Part shown: positions 35,688 through 47,700 of the stretch, piece after piece | Layout: each line of letters opens with the position of its first letter | How positions within the stretch are numbered: position 1 is the first letter of the stretch | Assembly (NCBI GenBank): GCA_013400155.1 | Contig: VXBM01000192.1 | Span: forward strand, 828,158-892,157 | Direction of reading: 5' to 3' | Length of the DNA stretch: 64,000 bases | Source: Helopsaltes ochotensis | Lineage: Eukaryota > Chordata > Aves > Passeriformes > Locustellidae | Position numbers and translations under genes: made by a program | The notes under the pieces: generated by a model | The model's input: the letters and a program-made list of their open reading frames with translations, nothing else | What the model was told of the DNA's origin: nothing | The model's database searches: none

Positions 35688-38314
35688 ACTGATGATCACA
35701 GCTGCTCAAAGCTTTCTGCTACATGGTTTCTGCATCCCCAGTATGCACACCAGGCTGCAAGACAGTACAATTCAGTTATCAAACATGTTGGGCCATTAGA
35801 TCAAACGTAGAAAATAAATCTAAGACTGCCTCCTGCACCACAAGCTTTAGGAGAACATATATAGTCTTTTTCACTCAGCATTAATGAAAACCAAGAAATA
35901 GCCCAAGGTTACTGATAGCTTTTTGTTTTCCCCTTGACTACTTCCTAGATGACACCTTGTTTTAAAAGCAGTGACTGGAAAGCTTAGTCACTTCACATGG
36001 TACTCATCTGCACTTCTCACAAGAAAGGAAAGCCTTTAAAAATATCAGGCCATGATGTCATAGGCTGCATTTCAACCCAGCACTAGAACTCAATATTCTT
36101 AGCTATCAGGAAATCTCCTGTCTCTTCTCAAACCTATCCTAAAATGTTGTATCATAATAATTTATTATTTATAAAGTCTCAGAAGCATTAACAAACTCAA
36201 CTACACACATTCAACAAAACATAATAATAAAAAAACTTAACTGAACCAGATTACATTATAAATCATAATTGCGGAAGAAAGACCAGCAAAACTTCCTGGA
36301 CTTCTGAGTGCCACTAGTTTGGATCAGAGTTCGTTCACCTGAAAGGCTGCAGGGCCTTGAGGTACTTTACTTCAAAACCTATTAGCTTCAAGATTTCAAA
36401 GTAAATTATAAAAACACTAAATAAATTAATTCATACGTTCATTTCCCAGCAACTACTTGAAGATCTATACTTAAAACTGCTGTATTTAATTTTAATGCCA
36501 AGCAGAACAGAATTTAAAAACCAATTTCCTTCCCTCAGAACTTAGAAGGAACTACTGACATTACTGCACAAAGTAACAAGTATATTTTTTTTAAAAAAAA
36601 TCCAAACAAACATAAAAACTCTCAAAAAAACCCTCACACCACAAAGCTACACATAACAACATATAAAATTCTGTACGTGGCATGCTAAAAACTCACACAC
36701 AACACACTCATAGATCATTAATACAGCAGGTATTTCCCTAAAAATTTAGTTACAGTCTTGATCATTGGGCCAGCAGCCTCAGTCAGGAACCAACACATGG
36801 AGACAGTCATCTGGAAGCAGTCTGCCTAAGAGAGAATCTTCTTTTCCTACAAGGCAGTAGCAGTGACAATCGCAGGTAACCAAGCCAGCCACCATCAATA
36901 CACAGAATGAGCTCTGAGCAACCCGGTCTAGAAGAAATGGCCCTGCCCACGGCAGAGGGCTTGGTGCCATTGGTCCCTTCCAACCCAGGCCATTCGGTGA
37001 TGCCATGGGAAGGGAACATGGCAAGCATAACCATGCATTGCCTTCATTTTTTAAATGCCCTCCCATCTCTGTTTCAGAGACAAATGAGAAAATCTGTCTG
37101 TGGGTTGGTTTATTTCTTTTATCAATGCATGAAATGCAAGCCAAAGCATTTGGTTACTAATAGTTGACTGTGGGCTAGGGTTTAACAAAACAAAGAGCTG
37201 AAACATTTAAAATCAAGAACTGAAAGTGCAATCAAAGTAGCAAAAGCATATCACATTAGTCTAATGTCAATAAAGTAATAAAGGACAAACATTTCGAAAT
37301 TTTGATAAAGCTGGGGGGCTTACTACTTTTAAGGAATCAGGAAAATAACAATCCCTACCACCAAGCAAAGTTCTAGAGTGAAATTGAAGGAAATATTTCT
37401 TCGTATATACAAACTAATGCTCTTCCTGTTTAGTAGGCTTGGGGCAGAGATTTTGCTAAATATATATTATAACCTATTTCTGCAAGAAAGAGGGAGAAGA
37501 AAGCACCCAGTGTATACCCAAGGTGAGTAAAAGACTCTACTGCATGTCTTATGTGGTACATCAAACCACAAAACTAAATTTTGAGCAGAGATTTACACCA
37601 GCAAAGTGCACTCACTGCTGCACTGTGCAAACTTCGCACTGTGGTTCACACATGGGCCAGTTTTGTTTCAGTGCTTTTTACTTGGCTAGCAAAATTTGTT
37701 TAGAGGAACAACACCTGGGGCAGTGCTCAAAAGCTCTTAAGGGAATAAAGATCTCACGTACCAAAATAAATGATGTGATGCTGACCGAAAAAGAAAAAAA
37801 GAAGGCAAAAAACTAACTCTCCTCTCCATTCACCACCAGTAAGTATCAAATCGGAGGGAACTAATTGTCGTTTGGAGTCCTTATTTAAGCAGCGTTTGCT
37901 TCCTGCTGGATTGCAGCTCATCTTCCCCCTTTCTCCTTCCCGAACACGACACTGTAGCACCAGATTTCATCAAGCCGATAATACCGGGCCCTGCCTCCAG
38001 ACCCCTCTGCGGGTCCTTCCACACCGGTGGGTTCGCCTGCGCTCGCCCCCTTTCCCAACCCCAGCTCCCCGCCGGGAGCCGCAGGGCAGCCGGGGCCGTG
38101 CCCGCCCGGCATCGCCGCCCCGCTGCGCTCCCACCTGGCAGCTCCCGGCCGCTCCCTGGGGCAGGCCGGGCGGACGGCGGGGCACAAGGGGAGAACAGAA
38201 GGAGGTAACTGGAGAGCGAGAGCGACCGGCCCGGCTCCCTCTCCCTCATGGCGGCGGAGGGACGGGGGAAAAGAGGCGGCCGCCCCGCCCGGCATTCTCG
38301 GCAGCGACGCTCAC
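35688..38314 (-). other. Probable TMCO3 5' UTR intron
   Basis: Between a plausible acceptor at 35,688 and a strong donor at 38,314. It contains a CR1 tail at 36,908-37,007 and the 3' shoulder of the CpG island from about 38.0 kb. Boundaries are inferred from splice consensus only. Confidence 0.5.
36908..37007 (+). repeat. CR1 LINE 3'-end fragment
   Basis: The run 'ctgagcaacccggtctagaa', then 'cctgcccacggcagagggc', 'tggtcccttccaaccca' and 'ggccattcggtgatgcca' follows the conserved last 100 bp of a CR1 subfamily (… gggttggaact … ggtcccttccaacccaaaccattc …). Antisense to TMCO3. It explains the overlapping open frames around 36.8-37.1 kb. Confidence 0.85.
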
Positions 38315-38448
38315 CTGAGGGACGGAGGATGGCCCGCAGCGGCGGGGCGGGAAGGGCGGGATCGCCGGGCGGCAAGCACGGGTGTAAGTGGGCGGCGGCC
38401 GCTGGCGGAGGGCAGCGAGGAGCCCCGTCCTTGCGGCCGCCCCTCGCC
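38315..38448 (-). other. TMCO3: Candidate TMCO3 noncoding first exon (5' end in gap)
   Basis: On the minus strand CCCTCAG is followed by gtgagc at 38,314-38,309, a near-ideal donor, inside the CpG island and facing away from DCUN1D2. TMCO3 needs an upstream exon because its coding exon 1 has only a few dozen bases of UTR before a probable acceptor. The transcription start would lie in or near the gap. A second donor-like site exists on the minus strand near 39,104. Confidence 0.45.
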
Positions 38449-38688
38449 NNNNNNNNNNNNNNNNNNNNNNNNNNNNNNNNNNNNNNNNNNNNNNNNNNNN
38501 NNNNNNNNNNNNNNNNNNNNNNNNNNNNNNNNNNNNNNNNNNNNNNNNNNNNNNNNNNNNNNNNNNNNNNNNNNNNNNNNNNNNNNNNNNNNNNNNNNNN
38601 NNNNNNNNNNNNNNNNNNNNNNNNNNNNNNNNNNNNNNNNNNNNNNNNNNNNNNNNNNNNNNNNNNNNNNNNNNNNNNNNNNNNNNNN
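38449..38688. other. Assembly gap of 240 N
   Basis: Unsequenced bases in the centre of the bidirectional promoter, flanked by extreme GC on both sides. It probably hides one or both transcription start sites. Proteins predicted across it are not real. Confidence 1.
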
Positions 38689-38714
38689 GGCGGGAGGCGG
38701 CGCGGGCGGGCCGG

Positions 38715-38730
38715 TGCGCGCCTGCGCGGG
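38715..38730. promoter_or_regulatory. NRF1-like GCGC-spaced site
   Basis: TGCGCGCCTGCGCGGG resembles the NRF1 palindrome (GCGCAYGCGC) with one central mismatch. It lies about 45 bases upstream of the DCUN1D2 ATG, a common position for NRF1 sites in bidirectional CpG promoters. Single-site match only. Confidence 0.35.
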
Positions 38731-38774
38731 AGGCGGCGCCGGGCGGTGAAGTTGGTGGGAGCGCCGGTGATAAA

Positions 38775-38777
38775 ATG
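38775..38777 (+). CDS. DCUN1D2: DCUN1D2 coding exon 1 (start codon only)
   Basis: GATAAAATG is followed immediately by gtaggt, so the initiator codon is the last codon of exon 1 (A at -3, g after the ATG belongs to the intron). Exon 2 opens with CAT AAG CTT, giving the conserved MHKLKSSQK start. The 5' UTR spans at least 38,689-38,774 and may begin in the gap. Confidence 0.9.
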
Positions 38778-41700
38778 GTAGGTTGTGCGAGCCGGGGGGG
38801 AGGGGAGGCGGCGAAACAGGGGAGGGGGAGCCTCGAACAACCCCCAGGCACCCCTCGGGCGGGCGAGCCGAGCGCCCCCGCGCCTCCCGCAGCGCTGAGT
38901 CCCCTTGCCCTGCCCGGGGAGGCGCCAGGCGGGGGGGACGAGCGGCGCGGGGACACGGGGACGCGCACCCCCCGTGCGGAGTCGCTCTCCCGCCGCCTCC
39001 TCCGCCGGGCCAGGAGCGGGGAAGGTCACCGGGGGCGGCGGGGGAAGGGAGGGGGCCGGGCCCCGCCGCGGGTATTTCGAGCGCAGGCAGCCGGCGCAGC
39101 GCGTACCTTTCCCTTTTTTGGGATTGAGGCTGGCGGGGCAGGTCACCGGAGCTGCGAGTCCCTCGCTCCCACCGGCCCCTTCCCCGCCGCGGGACGCGGC
39201 AGGTGCAGCCTGAGGCGGTGGGAAAGGTGCGGTACAAATTCCCTGGCTGGGTCGGGGTGGCGGGCTCGGCCGGGGCTGTTTTGGGAAGGAAAGGCTCTCC
39301 TGGTGCCTCTGCAGCAGCTTCAGCGCTTCCCTGGGGTGCGCGGTACAGTGTCATTAGCGCTGGGAGAGGGCTCCAGGAAGGTGACTGAGCTGTGCCTGGA
39401 TGCGAGGTGCGCATCCTTGTTCGGGTGCCACCGGCGAGGGCTGGTGCTGGGGACAGGAGCTCCAGAGCCCCCCGGCCCCCGGGGGAGGTGCGCGGTGCCG
39501 CTCCCGCCGCAGGGCACGGGCCGCGGAGGAGCGGTAGGAGCCGTGCTACGTGGCAGGGTAGTGGGCTGGAGAGTCGTGTGTGCTTCTTATCGCTTCAAAT
39601 AATTCGGTGTTTCATTTCGCTAGAAAGTCAGCTAGAAAATACCGTAAATGCCTGGCGTTAACCAGGCTTGAAAGAGGACGTGGGGTTTGCTTTGGCGTTC
39701 TTGGCTGAGTCCTCTGTTTTGAAGTGATTATCGCTAAGTTTGTTGCCCAGAAGAAGTTTATGTAACTGAGGAAGATCTAGGTGCAGAGACTCTCTAAAAG
39801 TTTCATGAAAATTTTGGAGGCAGGCTGGAGCTTGCAGCCAAAGGATTTTTGGTTATTTACTTACCAAAGTATGCGCTAGTTATATTTTGCACATTTTTTT
39901 CCTCCCACTGTACACATTTCATGTATAAAAAGAAACGGAGCACATTTCTTCTTATATTAGGTTGAAAAAGCTTGTAGGAAAGACCAAAATCCTTATCTTG
40001 TTTACATGATGTGTTTCTTATCTCAGGACCATCTATACTTAAGATGTCCATATGGATACAAGAGATAAAAAGTAAACTGAAGGATGGTCCCGTGTTTACT
40101 AATCACTGGATCAGGATTCAGTTCTCTTTTAAGAGACCTCTGAATTTTCCATTATACCTGGTGATTTAAGCTGTAGTGGGGAATTTATACAAATTTCTCA
40201 GCTTAATTTTTGGCCCAGAACACGATTTAAGTATGGTTTAACAAAATTGGAAAGTGCAGAAAATAATAAAAACCAGAGTTTGATTTAAGCCATCTCCTTC
40301 TGCTTCCAGCTTCATATAAAGAATAATGTTGAAATATGTTATTAGCAAATTTTCTCCTTGTAAAATGCCCATTCCTACCTCTCGGGTGTTCCAGAAGTTT
40401 AGGGATATGGTCTCAGTATGGTTGCTGCAGTTGAGAGAAACATCATATTCCTGTAGACCATTGCAATAGGCTTTTTTGTTGTTTAATGTATTAGTAGTAT
40501 AAACATATTTTCCAAGTTTAATTAAAGTTTTAGATAACATTTACAGCAATCTTATAGTTTCATTGTAACATTCAGCAGTCTCCAACATGTCCACTTCATC
40601 TATTTTATTTTTCCCTTATGTCTTCTGTTGACAATGTTTTGTAACATAATTGTATGAGGAATGCTTCTGCCTCTTTCAGCTGATGACTTAAAATGATTCA
40701 ATTTTGCATTGTTAATTGTTGCTAAGAAAATACTAGGGAAGCTTTTGGGTATTTTTTCTCCATGTATGAAGGACTTATACAGAATTTGAGACTTACAGAT
40801 TGCACCCTTTTAATTTCTCTTTTTTATAACCACTAGGCATATCTTTCAGAAGATAACCATATTGTAAAATGACGAAACTTGTGTTTACTGCTGTTAAAGA
40901 ACAGAAAAAACGTCAGCATATGTGAGCAATAAAGCAGAAATACAAGTTTGTTACTGACAGAATATGTGCTGCTAAAAATGTGTATATAGATGCTGTCATT
41001 TCAATTTTCAGAAGAAAATGCTGTCTGTTTAACTGCAGAAGAACAAGGCTTTGTCTTCCTGTAATTCTGAAGTGAAAGTTGTCATCAACAAGAAAACTAA
41101 AACCTTTAAAAGATAGGCATTAGTAGTAGAATGCTGAAACAAACTTCTGGATTAGCTTCATTGGCTTTCCTGCTTCTTTTGCATCCCAAAGCATAAGCTT
41201 AAATCATCCCAGAAGGACAAGGTCCGCCAGTTTATGGCATTTACCCAGGCTGGTGAAAGGACTGCTATATACTGCTTAACACAGAATGAATGGAAACTAG
41301 AAGTGGCAACAGACAACTACTTCCAGAATCCAGACTTGTACTACAAAGAATCCATGAAAAATTCAGTAGACAAGAAGAAATTAGAGCAATTGTATAATCG
41401 ATACAAAGGTAAGGTTTAGTTTTCTGGGGAGTTTTTGGTTGGTGGGCTTGGGTTTTTTGTTGTTGAGGATTTAGTTTTGGTTTTTTCTAAGTTATGTTGT
41501 GTGAGGAGTTTTTTCTGCTGTTCTTTCTACCATTTTTAAGGAGTTTCAAGTAAAGCTTGCTAGCTTTTTCTTCTCATTGTGTGTTTATAGTAATAAGAAT
41601 GAAAAAAGGTTTTAAATTTTCTTAATGATCTGTACACAACTTCTGTGGAGATTTCTGTAGACTTTAAAAGTAGGAAATTAAACTTATAGTGAGGAAGAAG

Positions 41701-44700
41701 TACTAGCTGTCAAATATGGTAGCAAAGTTTATTATGCAACTTACATGATTTTTTTTGCCAGTAGCTGCTCATAAATGTGTATGATGGTCTTTCTATGGCA
41801 AAATAATACATAATTGTTCTTATGCTAACATTTGGGGGAATTCTGTTCAGAGGCCGTAATATTTCTGTACATTAAAATCAAAAATGTTTCAGATAGCATT
41901 ACAGCTAGGAGTGTGACAAAATAGGTAAGAAAACTAAAAAAACTAGAAACTATATCCTTACTTAATTCCTTCATGCTGGCATATTGCAGCAAAAGTGATG
42001 TGCCTTTACAGAGAGGCTTGGAGGGAAAACCACTGGAAAGTGGAGTAAAGGCAGAGTTGCTTCTTTTACAAGTTTCATTTTACATCATTGTTAATTAAAA
42101 AAAAAAGGCATTTAAATATAAGAATGTATGTGATCCAGGTGACAGCGCTTGCTGAGCTGTGGCCATCTGACATGAGTGTGCATTGCTCCTGTTGGAGCAG
42201 TGCAGGCTGGAATCATTGCTGGCTCCTGTTGGAATCCATACATCGCGTGTTTGAAAACACAAACTCTGAACCACCGCTCAACTAGGGTTTTATGTACTTT
42301 CCTAATTGCAATAGATGGCATGCTTTGTGTACGTGTTACCCTTTTTTTGTGTTGCTGTTTCCACCATTTTTGTTCTTCTTTGCATGATCTGTTCTAATTT
42401 TTTTAAGTGTAGGGATTCGTTAATGCTTTAATGTTATGTGTTAATGAATTGTGTAGGGACAAAGGGGCAGCAGTGCTGTAGCATTTCTTTGTGAAAACAA
42501 AAACCCAGAGGCAAAATTCAGAAAACCATATTTTGTTTTATATATGCTATGTGTATGTTTATATTATATATATACAAATATACATATATGTGAATCTTTT
42601 CTTTGCTCCTCAAATGTCAGTCTGGGAGACTGCTGGGTCAAAAATATATATTCAAATTCATGAATGCTGTTAAAAGTATTTAAAATGGAAGAAGATTATC
42701 ACAAACATTATTTGTTATTTATAGATTTCTAGCAGTGGCAAACTGCACCATCTGACTTTTGTGAAAGCAAGTCTAGCCAGTTTACATCAGTGCTTTAGTT
42801 AGCATCACACCTTTGCAGACCTGGCACTTAAACACTGAAGCTGTAAGCATTAAAAACTTTTACAAGATTTGACAAAAGAGTATAAAAGTTTTGCGTAAGC
42901 ACCTTTCCTTGATTCATATCTGGCTTAAACCTGAGTCACTGGCCCCTCAACAGTAAGGGATTCCTTTGTTCTACAAGCCTATAGGTTAGTGCCTTGTAGT
43001 TGAAATCTGAAACGTCTTTTTCTGTGCTGTTTTTCCTTAGTTTTCCTACCTGTTTATCCAGCAACTCTGTCAAAACAAGAATTGCATTTTTGTTACTAGT
43101 TGCCTGGATGATGTGAAATATGATAGGGATGAAAAGTCCTTGTTGAAATCCACCAGAATTTTTCCTTTGATTTTAAGACAGTGCACACCTGCTTTCAGTT
43201 CTTTGGTTACTCCCCAAATACACAAGAATGTTTTACATGTCTTAGAACTAGTTTATTAGATGTATTTACTTGTTATTTGGTATCAAAGGTCCCTGAATTA
43301 TACTAGGGATGTAATTCTTGGTTTAATTGATGTAAGCCTGTTTGCCAAATTTACTTCCTTCATGGAGTTTACAATTTATTTTGCTGTAGTATTGGCTGGA
43401 AAAGTAAAAGAGATCTTAGCTTAAGAATTAAAATAAAATTCAAAAGGTTTTATCTAGGCTTGATTTTTTTTTTTAAACAACTTCTTGGATCAGGACTTAA
43501 AAATTGCGTGGTTGAAAATGGTAGCAGTTTAAGAAGCTAGTATGAAATCTACTCAAGAGATGCTTTTCTACATAGCCCAACTTAGGATATTGAAATGTCT
43601 TCCTCTCAATAGCTGGGAAAGACAGTTCTGTGGTTTGTAAAGTCTCAAGGTTTGAAACTTGGCTTTATCTTTGTTTTCTTTTTTTTTTTTTTTCCTTCTC
43701 CAGTTATCTAAGTTTACATGCAGAGGGGTGTTTGTTTGGGGGCTTTTTCGAGAGAGAATTTTGTTATAGAATTATTATAAGGCATCTACGGACATTCAAA
43801 AAGATACTACTGGGGAAATACTATGTTTCTCTTGTACTAAATTGTATTAATTAGGTTAGGAATCTGTTATGTTAAGGCGTTGTTTGAACAATGTTTTGAT
43901 GATTTCCCTGACTTATAATTAAGCCCCCAAAATGTTTAAATGTGGTCTTTAGGTAGATAAAGTGGATATCCTTAAATCACTATCAGGAAAAAAAGAATCT
44001 AATGTCTAATGTGGTAGGTGCATTTTTGTTGGACTCGATTTTGTGTTGCTTTTTTTGTTAAGCTTAATACCTGCTGACCAATGTAAGTATGTTGTACATT
44101 TTGATGTGTTTATCACCCTTACTGTTTCTGAATGTAGGCAGTGCCTCCTGAGTTAATTCAAATCTTTTATAGAGGATTGTGGAGGGAAAATGAAATTATT
44201 TAGTTGATGTTAGCAGATAACTTCTGGAAAAGTTGCAAACCAATTTCTCTATAAGTTTACAGAATACTTAATCTGTTTACTGATTCTCTTTTAAAAATAT
44301 CTAGACTTCAAGTCAAAACATTTGTGAAGGCTGTGAAAAAGTGCATACCAGTATTATGCAGCACATCAGAGCTGTCACATGAGTATTTGTTAATATGTTT
44401 TGTAAATAATTATAATTCTCTTTGTATTTTGAACTGCAGACCCACAAGATGAAAATAAAATTGGCATTGATGGGATTCAGCAGTTCTGTGATGATTTAAG
44501 CCTGGACCCAGCCAGTATCAGTGTTCTGGTTGTGGCATGGAAATTCAGGGCAGCTACACAGTGTGAATTCAGTAAAAAGGAATTTGTTGATGGCATGACA
44601 GAGTTGGGGTAAGTATCCATTTCTGCACAGTTTATAATGTAAGGCCTGAACCACATTTCTGTTCAAAACATTTTCAGTTAAATTGTGTGAAGCTTTAAAA

Positions 44701-47700
44701 AGCTGTTGAGGCTAGTGCTAAACTTAACAGGTGCAAAATGTTAGTGTCTTGTCTTCCTTGAATTGGTGCTTTACTGCAAAGCCTTAATGACCACAGTAGG
44801 GGGGAAGCAAAACAATTTCTACCTGTACAGGAAGGGAGTCGGATGATTCATGTATCTGTTTATGTGGTTCATAGTAAGCACATGCATATTTGCGTTACGG
44901 ATTTGAGTTGGACCTCCTGCTGTTAAAAACTGAAAGTCACTGGAGGTGTATGAAGGGAAGAAAAGTCAGTGTTGAAGCAGAAAAGGAATAGAACAGAAAA
45001 GAGCCTTCAATTCTTTCCCTTTACCTTGCTGCCAGCAAATGGACCTATCTTTCTTTTTGCCCATTTTACCACCCATACTTTTCTTCTCTTTTATACTAGC
45101 TACTTCATTTGCCCAAAATATCTATGAGGAATTGAAATAAAAATGAGCATATTGGTAGTAGAAAAGATTGGTCCAACTGTGATGTAACTGATAAAAATTT
45201 CCTTCCTGGATTATAAACTTTCTTTCCTGGATAATAAACTTTGAACATTGCCTCTGTTTACCAATGAAGTCAAGCATTCATCATCATAAAATAGTATTTT
45301 GTGTATAACTTTTCCTTGAAGAGGAGCAGCATTTTTAATATTTAGAGATGTCAAATGACTCTTTTTAACACATTTCATTAAATAGGTGGTTAAGTACAGT
45401 TTATTGCTTGTTCCTGTTTTTTGTAGCTAAACAATTTCATTTAATCTTACAATGGCATCTTATCAATACATTTCTAAGACAGACCAACTTTTAGGAAATG
45501 TGGTGATTGTTTCTTGAGCAGAGGTTGTAGCAGTCTGATGTTACTGACCTCATCAGTTATTGATTTCTTTTAAGAAATTGTGATGAAATAACTTTTTTTT
45601 TTTTAATGGAAGTGGTTCGAAAGGTTTTGCAAAACCACCTGTTCTTGGAACAACAGCTCTTCTTGGGAGCATAATATGGCTGTGCCTGCTTGCCACAGCA
45701 CTTACTGAGAATTTGGAATGATTTTGTTACATACTTGGAGGCACAGTGTCTGTGGTTTTTAGCAATGTACACAAGTGAGCACTCGAATGGAAAGATTCCC
45801 TGAGGCTTAGATCACATAGCATCTTTAGGATGCATATGGGAAGGTATTTCTATTGACTAGATCAAGTCCCAGTGAAACTCAGCTTCTCACTTGAAGACTG
45901 TTGGCAGAATTCTTTTTCTCTGCCAGGGACTGCTGGAGACCAGAAAGGTACTTATTTTTATCTGTGCCATGCAAGACAGTTAAAACTACATTTGAATTTT
46001 ATGGATGTTGTTATAGTTACCCATCCATTAATAGAATTATTCTTGAATCTTTAGAATAAATACAAACATTTAACTACGGAGAACTTTCAAATACAATGTT
46101 AGTTGTGATAGCTGCTTCTTTTGAAACCTGTTTGCTTCTTTTTGAGTTTCTAGGTGCTATTCAAGGTATTGGTAATGACCTGTAAACCTTGAATATTCAT
46201 TTGATGCCTCATTGTGGCAGAAACACTTTACCTTTTAAAAGTGTGTCATGTCAGCTCAGGTGTTTTCGCTGTAAATGCTTTGGTGGTGTTATTCAGGGAA
46301 GTGTTTCTGTTAGAATTTCAGTAACTTGATTCTTATCTTACCTGTGCCAGGCCGTTAAATACTTCGCCAGGCTTCAAGCTATCATTCAAGGCTCATTTTG
46401 TTCCTCGGTTTATTCTCAAGTGTTCTATGATGGAGAAAGAATGACTGCAAATAGTAGTTTGTTTAGTTGGAAAGTCCTCAGGTGTTAAGATGAACCGTAA
46501 AAGTATAGTGTGAAGCTCTTTATTCAGAAGAGCAGGGAAGAAGCAATGTCTGTCTAGATTAAAGCAAAATGTCACACACTTATGTTACAACGTTTGTCTC
46601 AGGGGAAGGAATAACAGAGTGAGGTTTGGGTGTTCTTTAAGGACAGAATCGCATCTGTTCAGAAATTCATAAAGAGATAGAAAAGAAGTTAAACTACTGA
46701 ATCCTGTTTACATTCTGTACCTAATGGATGCCTGTATATACAATGTTCCACTTAAAATTCTTTAGTAAAGGCACGTGAGCATTTACATTTTTCAGAATGC
46801 TATCCACAAAGATAATCTTATTTTGTCTTAACCACTGTATTGTTATGCTCTTAAACTAAACCATAAAAAAGGTGGGGGAAAAGTAGGAAGAAATTTTAAA
46901 TATATGCAAATAATGTAATCTCTCTTGAACAGGTGTGACACCACAGAAAAGCTAAAAGCGCTATTGCCAAGACTGGAACAAGAGCTAAAGGATCCAGCAA
47001 AGTTCAAAGATTTTTATCAGTTTACTTTTAACTTTGCTAAAAATCCTGGACAAAAAGGTCTAGGTAAGTAGAAAAGAAATGAGAAAATGTCTGCAGTCAG
47101 TAAAGTCTTCCAAACGTTTCCAGTACTGCAATATTCTCATTGGCAATTGTATAGTAAATGAATTATTGATTTCTTTCACTGACTTCGCTTTCCCGTCTTC
47201 TTCCATTTAATCTCTTCTTAATGTCCCCTTGGTACAGATAATTTAATGGGGTTCTCTGCCAGTATTGACATTCTCTGTCCTCTTGTCAAAAGAAGTTCCT
47301 GCAGTTCTTCGAGACCTGTCAAATTTTATTTTTAAAAAATACTTAGCTAGTGAGTTCTGTGTGCTAAGAACTACTAAAACAAGATGTCTATATCAGCTCA
47401 GGAAGAGTTGGGCAAAAGTTACTGTTCTTCTTAAAATTTTTAATTTTAGCTCAGGTTTTTTTTTGTAAAGTTTAGAAAAAGGATGTTATGGACTTGTTTT
47501 AAAACTAGTGAGTAAAAATAAACATAGTTTATATAGCATTAAACTACTATTCTTCATAAAGTTTGAGATTTATCCCAATCTATGCCTTGTATTGCTGGAT
47601 TAAAATTGATACATCATTTAAATTCCTTTTTTTTCTTCAAAAATCTCTAGTTTAATAGATGTTAATAGAGAAAAAGATAGTAAGATGAAGTCCATTCTTT

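Larger units (their letters stand above)
38000..39600. promoter_or_regulatory. Bidirectional CpG-island promoter of TMCO3 and DCUN1D2
   Basis: GC- and CpG-dense from about 38.0 to 39.6 kb on both sides of the assembly gap, with no TATA box, abrupt return to AT-rich DNA on either side, and the 5' ends of two divergent genes within it. The DCUN1D2 ATG (38,775) lies 460 bases from the candidate TMCO3 exon-1 donor (38,315). The same head-to-head pair occurs in mammals. Open frames through the island are GC artefacts. Confidence 0.9.

Noticed and set aside
36779..37167. Overlapping 75-121 codon frames on both strands near 36.8-37.1 kb
   Set aside because: They are explained by the CR1 3'-end fragment at 36,908-37,007, a common source of spurious bird peptides.
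37881..39602. Long open frames (up to 421 codons) across the 38-39.6 kb island on both strands
   Set aside because: They run through the N gap and exist because GC-rich DNA lacks stop codons; composition is Pro/Arg/Gly/Ala with no domain, and splice evidence supports only noncoding exons plus the DCUN1D2 ATG.
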